Assembly (NCBI RefSeq): GCF_009764265.1
Contig: NZ_RWIR01000041.1
Span: 21,375-85,374 of the forward strand
Direction: 5' to 3'
From: Pseudomonas sp. PB101
GTDB taxonomy: Bacteria > Pseudomonadota > Gammaproteobacteria > Pseudomonadales > Pseudomonadaceae
DNA length: 64,000 nucleotides
Shown here: positions 9,429-17,535 of the stretch, in pieces
Numbering within the stretch: position 1 is the first letter of the stretch
Layout: every line of letters starts with the position of its first letter
Translations under genes and position numbers: made by a program
The notes under the pieces: generated by a model
What the model saw: the letters and a program-made list of their open reading frames with translations, nothing else
The model's database searches: none
Told to the model about the DNA's origin: nothing

Positions 9429-10450
9429 GCGTCTTCTCCACCCTCGATCACGACCAGCAGGTGGCCAGCCTGCAACGTCTGGCGCAGAGCGCGCTGGCCC
9501 AATGGGAAGGCGATTTCGTCAGCCTGGAGCTGATCAAATACCGCGAGAATGCCGTGTTCTGCGCCACCCGCGCCGACGGTGTGCGCAGTGCGCTGCGCGT
9601 TCATCGCCTCGGCTATCACTGCGAGGCGTCGCTACGCTCAGAACTGACCTGGATGGAGCAACTCGCTGCCGGCGGTATCGGCGTGCCGCAAATCATCCGC
9701 ACCCGCGAAGGCGACCACCTGGCCTACGTGCACAGTGAAGAGCTTGACGAGTCGCGCCATGTCGACATGCTCGGCTGGCTTGCCGGCAGCACACTTGGCT
9801 CGGCCGAGCAGGGCATTCGAGCGGATGCCGATGTCGGTGCGCTGTTCTTCGAGGCCGGCGCGGTGGCGGCGCGCATCCACCTGCAGTCAACCCAATGGCG
9901 TCAACCCAACGAGTTCACGCGCCATGCCTGGGACGAGGAAGGGCTGGTTGGCGCCGACCCGCTATGGGGCCGCTTCTGGGACTTCGAGATGCTCGATCCA
10001 CAGCAGCGCCGGCTGATCCAGGACGCCCGCCTGGAAGCGCGACTGGCGCTTCGCCGGTACGGCCGCACGCTGGACAACTTCGGCATGATCCACGCGGACT
10101 TCATGCCTGAGAACCTGATGCTCGACGGCGCGCGCCTGCAGTTGATCGATTTCGACGACTCCGGTTTTGGCTGGCACATGTTCGAACTGGCCACCGCGCT
10201 GTTCTTCTGCCTGGATGACCCACGCTTCGACCGGATCGAGGCTGCTTTGCTCGAAGGCTACCACTCTGTCAAGCCGCTGACGCCGGCCGACCGCGCCTCC
10301 CTGCCGCTGTTCCTGGCGCTGCGCGGGATGACCTACCTTGGCTGGCTGCACACCCGGCAGAACGTCGAGATCAACGCCGAGCTCGGCCCGCTGGTGGTAG
10401 CGAGTGCCTGCCAGCTCGCCCGCGAGTTCCTGAACAGCGCGACCGACTGA
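9425..10450 (+). CDS. APH/choline-kinase-fold phosphotransferase, probable amino-alcohol kinase
   Basis: A 341-residue small-molecule kinase of the aminoglycoside phosphotransferase fold. The catalytic loop MIHADFMPENLM gives His223, Asp225 and Asn230, and LIDFDD supplies the metal-binding Asp242. The ATG overlaps the stop of the PLP gene. Hydroxylysine kinase, ethanolamine kinase and homoserine kinase II share this fold. Coupling to a phospho-lyase-like enzyme and an Eat-like permease makes phosphorylation of an amino alcohol (ethanolamine, 1-amino-2-propanol or hydroxylysine) the most economical reading. It is not expected to be an antibiotic-resistance gene. Confidence 0.85.
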   Translation: MSVFSTLDHDQQVASLQRLAQSALAQWEGDFVSLELIKYRENAVFCATRADGVRSALRVHRLGYHCEASLRSELTWMEQLAAGGIGVPQIIRTREGDHLAYVHSEELDESRHVDMLGWLAGSTLGSAEQGIRADADVGALFFEAGAVAARIHLQSTQWRQPNEFTRHAWDEEGLVGADPLWGRFWDFEMLDPQQRRLIQDARLEARLALRRYGRTLDNFGMIHADFMPENLMLDGARLQLIDFDDSGFGWHMFELATALFFCLDDPRFDRIEAALLEGYHSVKPLTPADRASLPLFLALRGMTYLGWLHTRQNVEINAELGPLVVASACQLAREFLNSATD

Positions 10451-10570
10451 TCCGCCCAAGGGCAATCCTGCACACAAACAACCGTTGGCCCGCTTGCGAA
10501 GGGGCCACCGGGGGCCGCGCCTTGGCCTAGAAACCCTGCGCGCCGGAGTTCACGCACGTCAGCAGATCCT

Positions 10571-10578
10571 AACAAGAA
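10571..10578 (+). promoter_or_regulatory. Hfq/Crc-type motif before the channel gene
   Basis: AACAAGAA matches AAnAAnAA and lies 13 bases before the start codon of the outer-membrane channel gene, next to its ribosome-binding site. It is the second such motif in this operon. Confidence 0.4.
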
Positions 10579-10591
10579 CGGATGTCTCTCC

Positions 10592-11914
10592 ATGAGCAAG
10601 TCGCCCCTGCTTCGCCTGTCTATCCTCGCATTGCTGATGAGCGCCGCCAATGCCGGTGCCCATGAACTCTATTCCGATGACGACACCCACCTGAACGCCA
10701 ACCTGGAAGCTGTCTATGCCCTGTTCCACAGCCAGGAGAACTACGCCACGGCGGGAACCCTGGAGGAAGGCTCGTCCGCCTGGCAGGAGGGCTATATCAA
10801 GTACGGCCTGAGCTTTGACCAGGGCCTGGCGGGCGCCGGCACCGCGTATGGTGCATTCGGAATGCTCAGCAGCGCCTCGTGGGGCGACGGCGATGCCGCA
10901 GGGATCAGCGACGGCTCCGAACGCACCACCAAGATCGAGGATGCTTCCCTGGGCTGGCGCTCCGCCAACCTGATCCCGGCACTGGGCGAAGATGGCGTGG
11001 ATGTGTCCTTCGGTCGGCAGAGCATCACGGTCGGGGACGGCTTCCTGATCGGCGGTGATGCGCTCAACCTGGGCAAGCGGGTCGCCGACGGCGAGCTCAA
11101 TCGTGGTGGTGGCTACTACCTTGCGCCGCGCAAGAGTTTCGACGAAACGGCCGTGCTGCGCTTGGGTGGCAAACAGGGCTGGCGCAGCGACCTGATGAAG
11201 TTGAAGTCGGACAACCGTGGCCAGGCGAAGTCGGAACTCTATGTCGGCACCCTGGAGCATGTGGCGGATGCAGGTACCATCGGCCTGACCTACATCGATG
11301 TCACCGATGTAGACGAGGCGTTCGTCACGCCGCTGCAGCTCGATCGCAGGGATATGAAGACCTACAGCCTGCGTGCGCAGGGTAATGCCGGGGTGGAGAA
11401 CCTGTTCCTTTCCGGCGAATACGCCTGGCAGGACAAGCGCGATGCTGGCAATGAGAGCGGCTGGTACCTGGAAGCCGGCTGGACGTTCAAGGACACGCTC
11501 TGGTCGCCAAGCGCCAGCTATCGCTATAGCCGCTTCTCCGAAGGTTACGACACCCTGTTCTTCGGCCAGTTGCGCGGTTACGGTACCTGGTTCCAGGGTG
11601 AGGTGGCCGCCAACTATGCCGGGCCGTTCAACAGCAACAGCGTGATTCAGCAGGTCGCCTTCAAGGCTTCTCCGCTGGAGACGGTGAGCCTCGGCCTGCT
11701 GTGGTATGACTTCAATACCCTGGACAAGAGCCTGGGCAACACCGACGGCAATGAGCTCGACCTATACGCCCAATGGTGCATCACGCCCAACTTGATCGTG
11801 ATGCCGCTGGTAGGCCTCTACCAGCCGGACAAGAGCTCCGAGAAAGGCGGTACCCAGCTCGGTAACAATGACCGCAACCTGTACAGCCAACTGATTCTGG
11901 GCATTACGTTCTGA
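10592..11914 (+). CDS. Outer-membrane beta-barrel channel, alginate-export/porin-like
   Basis: A 440-residue protein with a signal peptide (cleavage near ANAGAHE) and the alternating hydrophobic/aromatic pattern of a beta barrel. It ends in a terminal aromatic residue (LILGITF), the usual BAM recognition signature. The mid-region (VSFGRQSITVGDGFLIGGD) recalls alginate-export-domain porins rather than OprD. It is the last gene of the permease/PLP/kinase operon, about 140 bp after the kinase, so it probably supplies outer-membrane entry for the operon's substrate. Exact family membership is uncertain. Confidence 0.8.
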   Translation: MSKSPLLRLSILALLMSAANAGAHELYSDDDTHLNANLEAVYALFHSQENYATAGTLEEGSSAWQEGYIKYGLSFDQGLAGAGTAYGAFGMLSSASWGDGDAAGISDGSERTTKIEDASLGWRSANLIPALGEDGVDVSFGRQSITVGDGFLIGGDALNLGKRVADGELNRGGGYYLAPRKSFDETAVLRLGGKQGWRSDLMKLKSDNRGQAKSELYVGTLEHVADAGTIGLTYIDVTDVDEAFVTPLQLDRRDMKTYSLRAQGNAGVENLFLSGEYAWQDKRDAGNESGWYLEAGWTFKDTLWSPSASYRYSRFSEGYDTLFFGQLRGYGTWFQGEVAANYAGPFNSNSVIQQVAFKASPLETVSLGLLWYDFNTLDKSLGNTDGNELDLYAQWCITPNLIVMPLVGLYQPDKSSEKGGTQLGNNDRNLYSQLILGITF

Positions 11915-12341
11915 GCCGCGCTGCACAGCGTTTACGGTGCGGTTGCCGAGAGGGGCCACATCGTTTGTCCCCCAAGCAGCCCTTCGTGCAGGGCAGCTGA
12001 CGGCCAAATGAGGGTATCCCGTAAATATCAAAAAGCTCAGAGCCGATTCAAGCTGTGGGACGAAAGCCCCGAAAATTGGGCTTCTGAGGCGTGAGCAACT
12101 CGGCGATTTACTACCAAATGCCTACCCCGTGACTACGCAACTGGATTGCCCCGGCTTTCCTGGAGATTTTTCAGCCTAAATACCGTCCTAATGTAACGAA
12201 CTCAACCAACGGCGGCTTCTGGCCGATTTCTGACTGTCGTGACCGGCAGAGATCGACCCATAGCTGACGCTGGGTGGGTCCTCGATTGCTCAGGCAGCCT
12301 CGGTTTGGCATCATCCCATCTGAGTTGATCTAGGGAAGGGA
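11915..12341. other. Intergenic stretch with one dispersed repeat copy
   Basis: No coding pattern was found in these 427 bases. A weak inverted repeat (AAGCCC / GGGCTT, 12064-12083) may act as a terminator for the channel gene. One copy of the dispersed palindromic element lies at 12214-12268. The remaining sequence shows nothing recognisable. Confidence 0.6.
12214..12268. repeat. Dispersed imperfect-palindrome element, copy 3
   Basis: The left arm GGCTTCTGGCCGATTTCTGA and the right arm CCGGCAGAGATCGACCCATA flank CTGTCGTGA. With copy 2 it shows the two-armed structure best. Confidence 0.6.
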
Positions 12342-12788
12342 ATGAAAGTGGATGGCATTGAATACTCGCCCGAACATTTGTTGGCACGGCGAATCGCAGG
12401 TTTTGACGCGTTCAGGTTAGAACGTCTTCCGGTACTTCGTGATTTCAGCAAAATCCTTGGTTTTGACCAACCCCACGAGATTTTGATTATGCCGCAGAAA
12501 TTCTTGCCCCAACTTGACAGTTACTTCAGAAATGCAGTCGTCAGTGATGAAGATCGAGTCTGGATCATTACACGGATCGGCTACTACATCGGAGAGTACC
12601 TGGTGACTCTTTATGACGGGTTTTGGCTGGTTGATGAAGACCACGCGTCACCTACCTTCAGCCGATACATCGTTGGGGACGAATCCGCTTTAAAGGTCGA
12701 CCCATTCGAAATAGCGCAAAAATATGCAGATACGCCTGTGCCTAGATCTTTGATTCAGGAGCTCGAAAATGCTTTGGTGAGGTATTGA
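12342..12788 (+). CDS. Hypothetical protein
   Basis: A 148-residue acidic cytoplasmic protein without signal peptide or membrane helix. AGGGAAGGG just before the ATG is a credible ribosome-binding site. The frame is lower in GC than the neighbouring operon and shows normal codon structure. No family was recognised. The pattern (IITRIGYYIGEYLVTLYDGF, then a short acidic tail) resembles small accessory or immunity-like proteins, but that is only an impression. It sits at the left edge of an accessory patch with repeats and an IS remnant. Confidence 0.6.
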   Translation: MKVDGIEYSPEHLLARRIAGFDAFRLERLPVLRDFSKILGFDQPHEILIMPQKFLPQLDSYFRNAVVSDEDRVWIITRIGYYIGEYLVTLYDGFWLVDEDHASPTFSRYIVGDESALKVDPFEIAQKYADTPVPRSLIQELENALVRY

Positions 12789-12851
12789 GAGAGCTGATAC
12801 CGTCATTTCCCAGAGACTGCTGTCGACCCTTTGCAGACAGTCATAGCGTTT

Positions 12852-12893
12852 GAGATGAGAGATGAGAGATGAGAGATGAGAGATGAGAGATGA
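12852..12893. repeat. Heptamer microsatellite (GAGATGA)x6
   Basis: Six perfect tandem copies of GAGATGA, followed by one degenerate copy (GAGACGT). The unit length is not a multiple of three, and no gene reads through it. The array begins 63 bp after the stop of the hypothetical gene and ends 15 bp before the IS66 remnant. Confidence 0.9.
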
Positions 12894-12908
12894 GAGACGT
12901 GAGGGTGT

Positions 12909-13112
12909 TTGCCGGACGTTTACTTCGGTGCGGCGAAGCCTCACTGTGTTTATCTGTTTTTCATCTGCCGCGCCAATCGTATGAAAGTGCTGGTGCATGA
13001 CGGCGTGGGGGGCTGGCTCGCAGCGCGGCGCTTGCATCAAAGGACATTTCTTCTTGCCAAAGTTGAGTTGGGTGCCGAGCAGCTTCAGGTCTTGGTTCTT
13101 GGTTTACCTTAG
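12909..13112 (+). pseudogene. IS66-family TnpB (Orf2) remnant
   Basis: A 67-residue frame keeps the centre of IS66 Orf2 proteins: VYFGAAKPHCVYLFF, then RANRMKVLVHDGVGGWLAARRL, and a C-terminal AEQLQVLVLGLP where intact proteins end in a similar LxLP block. The flanking IS66 genes (TnpA, TnpC) are absent and no terminal inverted repeats were seen. It is therefore a decayed fragment marking past insertion in this accessory patch. Confidence 0.7.
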
Positions 13113-13154
13113 CAGAGCGGTCAGCAAATTGAGATAATCCTTCCCGCTTAGAAA

Positions 13155-13361
13155 TTAAGGTAACTTCTCCACAATTGGTACACTCGCATGGCCATGTGAT
13201 TCATAGCGCTCCAACCATCTTTGACAACAGTCCCTACACTTAAATGTCGTCTCCCATTTCTTAAAGTCGGTGCGTATTGTTTCAATAAATGGGGCAAGGT
13301 TACTGAGCTCTTCCACCCTGGCGCCATCCATTCGGTCAGGCATATTCACGCACTCGCACAT
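13155..13361 (-). CDS. Small Cys-rich hypothetical protein
   Basis: A 68-residue protein preceded by a good AGGGGGA ribosome-binding site. It carries CEC near the N-terminus and FKCRDCCQRW in the second half, so a small metal-binding or disulfide unit is possible. The ending (YESHGHASVPIVEKL) recalls small proteins found as orphans beside toxin systems, but no family can be named. Its base composition is clearly AT-richer than the chromosome around it, suggesting transfer together with the following gene. Confidence 0.55.
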   Translation of the reverse strand: MCECVNMPDRMDGARVEELSNLAPFIETIRTDFKKWETTFKCRDCCQRWLERYESHGHASVPIVEKLP

Positions 13362-13492
13362 ATCATCCCCCTAGATAAATAACCCTAAAGATTAGGTTAT
13401 CCCATCTTCGTGCCAATTGGTGATTAACCTTTAGCTTTGCACCATTTTTACGCAAGAAACGCTCTAACGATGTTAAGAGGCAGCCAAACAAA

Positions 13493-13966
13493 TTAGCCGC
13501 GCTCTACTCGAATCAACTCATCGTAGTCGCCAAATGACGGTACTCGAGAATAATTTGACGAAACATCGATATGAGAGTTCGCAATTTCAAGCTTATGAGG
13601 ATTGAATGATTCTTTCCTGATAACAACACCCCCGCTGCGATCAAATAAATATGAAGCGCCACTAATCACCTTGTCTGACTCGCCATCGAACTCTCGGTAT
13701 ATCGCCGTAGTTAAAAATAACATTTCAGGCTCAAACTCCTGAAAAGCGTACGTCAGCGATACACGCAAATTCTCATCAAGAAATCCTACACCTATTACCT
13801 TGTCAGAAATATCGAGAAAGCAGTATGGCTGACTGACAGAGTCAACTAATACCGTATAAGTTTTCTTGTTGGTATGAGCAAGCTCAGCCTGCTCTTTAGA
13901 CCAAATTTCTGTCGGCTTCTTCTTCGCTCTAAACCATGACTTGCAAAAATAAATTTGACGATTCAT
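13493..13966 (-). CDS. AT-rich hypothetical protein, immunity-like
   Basis: A 157-residue soluble protein with no signal peptide. Its codon use and low GC contrast with the flanking genes. It begins MNRQIYFCKSWFRAKKKPTE and has an alternating beta-strand-like centre (YCFLDISDKVIGVGFLDENL). No toxin partner, secretion marker or known domain was found next to it. Together with the Cys-rich gene it looks like an orphan acquired pair of the kind that includes immunity proteins. That label is inference from size, composition and context only. Confidence 0.6.
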   Translation of the reverse strand: MNRQIYFCKSWFRAKKKPTEIWSKEQAELAHTNKKTYTVLVDSVSQPYCFLDISDKVIGVGFLDENLRVSLTYAFQEFEPEMLFLTTAIYREFDGESDKVISGASYLFDRSGGVVIRKESFNPHKLEIANSHIDVSSNYSRVPSFGDYDELIRVERG

Positions 13967-14514
13967 AAATAAATACCCCCATCAACATCTCGAATCAGCA
14001 TGCCCGCTCGATCAGCAGTACTGGATAAATGCTTTCAGAATTGGTCACACCTGATCAGAAATCTCAAGATAGTGCTGACCAAGCAACGTCTGCCCTGCCA
14101 ATTCATCACTTTAGGAAAACTTGCGATTCTCCCATTCACCGGATGCTTCGAAGGTAATTCGTTTACGCTCCAGCCGTATTTGTCTCAGAGGTGGTCGCGG
14201 CAAACGCGACATTGCTCAAGGAGAAATGTGACATGGATGACGGCAAGCCCTACGGCCTTCAAGATTCGAAAACAGCACCGGTGAAGCTACCAATTTGACA
14301 TCACTGTGTCTACCGTCCGCTCTTGGCCGATTTCTGCCTGTCGCGAAGGGCAGTTACCGAACCATGGCCGACAATCCCTCAACCATTCACAACAGGCCCA
14401 CTTATGGCATTTTCCCCGCCGATTGGATCCGTAGTACCGGGTAGAAAGCACCTACACTGGACACGTTATCTCTGCCTGTTTTTTCGGAATACGAACCCGA
14501 TCAAGGAGCCATGC
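13967..14514. other. Intergenic region without a convincing gene
   Basis: A 94-codon frame at 14000-14284 has no ribosome-binding site and an unnatural composition. A 21-codon frame from 14233 (MDDGKPYGLQ) is too short to judge. One dispersed-element copy lies at 14315-14350. Confidence 0.5.
14315..14350. repeat. Dispersed imperfect-palindrome element, copy 4
   Basis: GTCCGCTCTTGGCCGATTTC followed by TGCCTGTCGCGA matches the left arm of copy 1 at nearly every base. The right arm is almost lost. Confidence 0.55.
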
Positions 14515-14925
14515 GTGGACAGAGAATGGGGAAAGCTCTCGATGGTAGTGGGGTGGGCGATCGTTGTTGAGGACGATCCGGCAGTTCGCAAGCTGATAGT
14601 CGATATCTTGAAGGATATCGATCTCCTTTCCCTGGATTTCGACTCTGCCGACGAAGCTTTGAACTACCTGCGGAGCATGCCGGACGGTTGCCCACTGGTG
14701 ATCGCGGATCAGGTTTTGCCCGGTCAACTCCAGGGTGCGGAATTCATAAAGCTGGTGAAGGCGAAATGGCCCGCTACCGCTACGATTCTCACCTCCGGTT
14801 ACGAGCTGGATGCCTCAATAGTGCCTTACTCAACTACGTATCTGGCTAAGCCCTGGTCTACAGATGATCTGGTGATGACTGTAGTAAACCTGCTTCAGCC
14901 TGATCGCCCCCTCAAAAAACACTGA
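14515..14925 (+). CDS. Stand-alone response-regulator receiver domain
   Basis: The chosen start is the GTG at 14515, six bases after AAGGAG, giving 136 residues. The protein is a single receiver domain: acidic pair in VVEDDPAVRKL, phospho-acceptor Asp in LVIADQVLPG, Thr/Ser switch in ILTSGY and the conserved Lys in YLAKPW. There is no output domain, as in CheY/FixJ-receiver-type proteins. No histidine kinase gene is nearby, so its partner is elsewhere. A second ATG at 14511 is out of frame and would end after 19 codons. Confidence 0.8.
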   Translation: MDREWGKLSMVVGWAIVVEDDPAVRKLIVDILKDIDLLSLDFDSADEALNYLRSMPDGCPLVIADQVLPGQLQGAEFIKLVKAKWPATATILTSGYELDASIVPYSTTYLAKPWSTDDLVMTVVNLLQPDRPLKKH

Positions 14926-15108
14926 CTATCCCTGTACTTTCTTCAGCCTTTTCAAGCGCACATTCGCCCTTTGCACAGCGGCCATTTTTTCAGGCCGCTT
15001 CATGCGTTTCCACTTTCTGATGTCTTCCTTGCTTCGTCCGCAGCTCACGCACAGATCACCACTGAGCTGGCAAACCGAGATGCAAGGATTTTCGATTTCT
15101 TCAGCCAT
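14926..15108 (-). CDS. DUF1289 protein
   Basis: A 60-residue protein with the Cys pattern of DUF1289: NPCISVCQLSGDLCVSCGRS, followed by a basic helix (IRKWKRMKRPEKMAAVQRA). Four cysteines could bind iron-sulfur or zinc. The family role is not established. It is convergent with the receiver-domain gene, the two stops abutting, and lies directly downstream of the next hypothetical gene on the same strand with only two bases between, so they are probably cotranscribed. Confidence 0.88.
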   Translation of the reverse strand: MAEEIENPCISVCQLSGDLCVSCGRSKEDIRKWKRMKRPEKMAAVQRANVRLKRLKKVQG

Positions 15109-15110
15109 TG

Positions 15111-15503
15111 TCAGCCACCTTTAGTCACACGTGATCGAGTCAGGCGGATTTTCCAGTCGCCGCCATGGGTTCGCTGACACTCCTCCTCAGAGTCGAAGCG
15201 GACACTATGGTCTGAAGGGGTCAGGTCGATGTTCGCCTCTTTCAGCGCGATGGCCGTCAACTCAAAGATGCGCGCCTTGGCGTCAACCTGGGCGAGCTTT
15301 CGGTCCGCCAGGGTTTCGAATACCCAGATTACCTTCAGGGTTCCTGCCAACGCGTTCAGGTCAGCGGTGTGGGTGAGCCAGGTAAAGCCCTTGATTTCAC
15401 CTTTTGCTGTTTCGCACGCTTCGGTGAGTGTGGTTATCAACCGGCGTTCGATTCGCGCCAGTTCACGTTTGCCTGGAGGCATTTCGGGTTCCTTTGGAGA
15501 CAA
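15111..15503 (-). CDS. Conserved hypothetical protein
   Basis: A 130-residue soluble protein (KRELARIERRLITTLTEACE, then IKGFTWLTHTADLNALAGTL). Similar pseudomonad proteins exist and are sometimes labelled Fis-like, but no helix-turn-helix is evident here, so no function is assigned. It is followed after two bases by the DUF1289 gene and preceded by the metal-efflux gene on the same strand. Confidence 0.75.
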   Translation of the reverse strand: MSPKEPEMPPGKRELARIERRLITTLTEACETAKGEIKGFTWLTHTADLNALAGTLKVIWVFETLADRKLAQVDAKARIFELTAIALKEANIDLTPSDHSVRFDSEEECQRTHGGDWKIRLTRSRVTKGG

Positions 15504-15521
15504 GGGTGGGGGAGCGCTGCA

Positions 15522-16469
15522 TCAGACCGGTCGAAACTCAACCGTCAGATGGCCGATTTCGTGCACCGGCTTGAGACGTTCACGAATGCTATCGGCGTTC
15601 GCAGTGGCCTCACCAAGGACGCTGACGATGGCCGCATGGGCTTGCGGTCCAACCCGCCATACGTGCAAGTCCGTGATAGTGGCATCCCCCGGTTTCTCGA
15701 CCCGTGCGCGGATTTCCTCGGCAACGTGCGCATCTGTCTGATCCAGCAGTACACCTGCTGTGGTCCCCATCAAGGTCCATGCCCAACGCGCGATGACGAT
15801 GGCGCCAACGATGCCCATGACCGGGTCCAGCCACACCCAACCGAGATACCGGCCGGCGAGCAGTGCAACGATGGCCAGCACCGAAGTCAGCGCGTCTGCG
15901 ATGACGTGGACGTAGGCCGATTTCAGATTGTTGTCGTTCCCGTGATGCGCATGGGGATGGCCATGATCGTCATGATCGTGCCCATGACTGTGCCCGTGGC
16001 CCAGCAGCAGGGCGCTGACAATGTTGACGATCAGACCGGCGATCGCGATGAGCGTGGCGGTGCCGAACTGAACCTCCGTTGGCTGCAAGAGGCGCATGAC
16101 CGACTCAACGCCAATGCCCAGGGAAACCATGCCGAGAATCAGCGCCGAAGCGAACCCGCCCAAGTCGCCAACCTTTCCGGTACCGAAACTGTACCGCTGG
16201 CTGCAAGCGTGGCGTTTGGCGTATCCGTAAGCGGCCGCCGCGATGCCCAATGCGCCGGCATGAGTCGCCATGTGAAAGCCATCGGCCAGTAACGCCATCG
16301 AACCCGTGACATACCCGGCGGTGATCTCGCCAACCATCATCACAACGGTGAGTGCAACTACCCAAAGCGTACGCTTGGCATTTTCATCGTGCGCCGAGCC
16401 CAGGAACACGTGGTCGTGCGTGTAGTTGATGTTCGTCCTGTTCATGAGTGTGTGCCCGGATGCGTTCAC
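15522..16469 (-). CDS. dmeF: Cation diffusion facilitator, DmeF type
   Basis: A 315-residue CDF transporter that exports divalent metal, most likely cobalt or nickel, using the proton gradient. Six helices are predicted. The metal site signature is in SMALLADGFHMATHA (Asp-x3-His) and a second site is expected in helix V. The cytoplasmic loop is strongly His-rich (HGHSHGHDHDDHGHPHAHH). The GTG start at 16469 overlaps the stop of the upstream repressor gene (GTGA), supporting translational coupling. An ATG at 16445 is the alternative start. The N-terminal THDHVFLGSAHDENAKRTLW is typical of DmeF. Confidence 0.92.
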   Translation of the reverse strand: MNASGHTLMNRTNINYTHDHVFLGSAHDENAKRTLWVVALTVVMMVGEITAGYVTGSMALLADGFHMATHAGALGIAAAAYGYAKRHACSQRYSFGTGKVGDLGGFASALILGMVSLGIGVESVMRLLQPTEVQFGTATLIAIAGLIVNIVSALLLGHGHSHGHDHDDHGHPHAHHGNDNNLKSAYVHVIADALTSVLAIVALLAGRYLGWVWLDPVMGIVGAIVIARWAWTLMGTTAGVLLDQTDAHVAEEIRARVEKPGDATITDLHVWRVGPQAHAAIVSVLGEATANADSIRERLKPVHEIGHLTVEFRPV

Positions 16470-16741
16470 TTGGAGTAACGGCGAATGGCTTCAAGAAGCT
16501 CTTCGACACCCTTGTTGCGCTCTTCTTCGCTGAGCCCTGGGTTCGCAACATGCTCGCGCGCGTGATCCTCGATGATTTCCTCCATCAAGCCGTTGATGGC
16601 CCCGCGAGTGGCGGCAACAAGGTGCAGTGTCTTGGCGCAATCGAGATCCGATACCAGTGCCCGTTCAACGGCCTGGATTTGTCCGGCGATCCGTTTTACG
16701 CGTTTGAGAAGATCGTCTTTGTTTGCTGCGATATGGCCCAT
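16466..16741 (-). CDS. dmeR: CsoR/RcnR-family metal-sensing repressor
   Basis: A 91-residue all-helical repressor of the FrmR/RcnR/CsoR family. DLLKRVKRIAGQIQAVERAL and the DCAKTLHLVAATRGAINGLM block are diagnostic. The N-terminal His (MGHIAANKD) and the Cys in helix 2 match the His-Cys ligand arrangement of nickel/cobalt sensors. It is the first gene of a two-gene operon with the CDF exporter, as known for dmeRF. Two C-tract operator-like sequences lie directly upstream. Confidence 0.92.
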   Translation of the reverse strand: MGHIAANKDDLLKRVKRIAGQIQAVERALVSDLDCAKTLHLVAATRGAINGLMEEIIEDHAREHVANPGLSEEERNKGVEELLEAIRRYSK

Positions 16742-16744
16742 CGG

Positions 16745-16796
16745 ATACCCCCCCTACCTATGTATTGCGCATGATAGGCATACCCCCTATACCTAT
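16745..16796 (-). promoter_or_regulatory. Paired G/C-tract operators of the metal-sensing repressor
   Basis: ATACCCCCCCTACCTAT (16745-16761) and ATACCCCCTATACCTAT (16780-16796) are near-repeats 35 bp apart, upstream of the repressor gene. RcnR/CsoR-family proteins bind A/T-flanked G-C tracts of this type. Autorepression released by metal follows from the family. Confidence 0.7.
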
Positions 16797-16955
16797 GCAA
16801 GGTTGCTGGCTGCTGAGATCATCTACAGCTTGTGACAGGAAAGATCTACTACACCGAAAGCCAGTAAACTGCGGCGAGCTGCTGGCAGCCGCTGTTGCAA
16901 CAACAGATCAACCAGCAATTCGCGCTCAAGTCAGCGCCTGGCGCTGCGCCCGCTA

Positions 16956-17434
16956 TCAGCGCGCCAACAAGTGCGCAAACGCCTGCTTGAGAGCGTTCTG
17001 TGGCGAGCGCGGCTGGTAGCCCAGCTCATTGATGGCCTTGTCGATGTAGTAGACCTGGCGCACCCCATAAAACATCCGCACCTGGCTGAGCAGCAGCTCG
17101 GCTGGCTGACCGGTGTAGCGTGCCCGCTGTTCCTGCAGTCAGGCGATCAACAACAGCAAGGCTTTTGGTGCGCGGCGCGGCAGACGATAGCCGGGGCATA
17201 AGGTGTTGAGCGCCGCCTCGGCAGCCCACAGGCCTCGGCGGTCTCCCAGGCGGCGCGTTCAGAGAGGATTTTTGAGCGGTAGTACGGGTTGTCCTGATCG
17301 GTGTTCCAACTGGTTTCATCCAGGCGCCGCCCGGCGTGCTCATCCTCGCAGGCCACCATCCTCGCCCGATTCTCGACCCTTTCCTCGAAGCGTTGCAGCA
17401 ACCGCGACAGTCCCTTCCTGCCCAGAGCGGTCAT
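16956..17434 (-). pseudogene. Decayed NAD-dependent epimerase/dihydroflavonol reductase gene
   Basis: Two pieces of one extended-SDR protein are visible in different frames. The first reads LDETSWNTDQDNPYYRSKIL and SERAAWETAEAC, containing the YxxxK motif. The second reads YRLPRRAPKALLLLIA, an in-frame TGA (where a Trp codon TGG is expected), then LQEQRARYTGQPAELLLSQV and a normal C-terminus ending HLLAR at 16956. The N-terminal nucleotide-binding region and a central segment are missing. Deletion, frameshift and nonsense mutation together show a dead gene. Confidence 0.75.
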
Positions 17435-17477
17435 TCGACCGCTCAGTCACTTTGCCGATTAATTTTCCCGACCTGTG

Positions 17478-17505
17478 TTGACAGTTCGATTCGTTCGATT
17501 CTAAT
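17478..17505 (+). promoter_or_regulatory. Sigma-70 promoter of the hydroxyproline operon
   Basis: TTGACA (17478-17483) and TCTAAT (17500-17505) are separated by 16 bp. The predicted transcript starts near 17512, about 80 bases before the binding-protein gene. Confidence 0.6.
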
Positions 17506-17535
17506 CTGCATACAGCGCTGCACACATGACGGCGC

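Noticed and set aside
9425..10450. Aminoglycoside resistance gene
   Set aside because: Only the fold is shared. Overlap with a phospho-lyase-like gene and an Eat-like permease points to metabolism.
12121..12185. Possible insertion-sequence end (GGATTGCCCCGGCTTTCCTG)
   Set aside because: No facing inverted repeat, target duplication or transposase was found nearby.
14000..14284. 94-codon frame on the plus strand between the AT-rich gene and the receiver-domain gene
   Set aside because: No ribosome-binding site, unnatural composition and no recognisable pattern.
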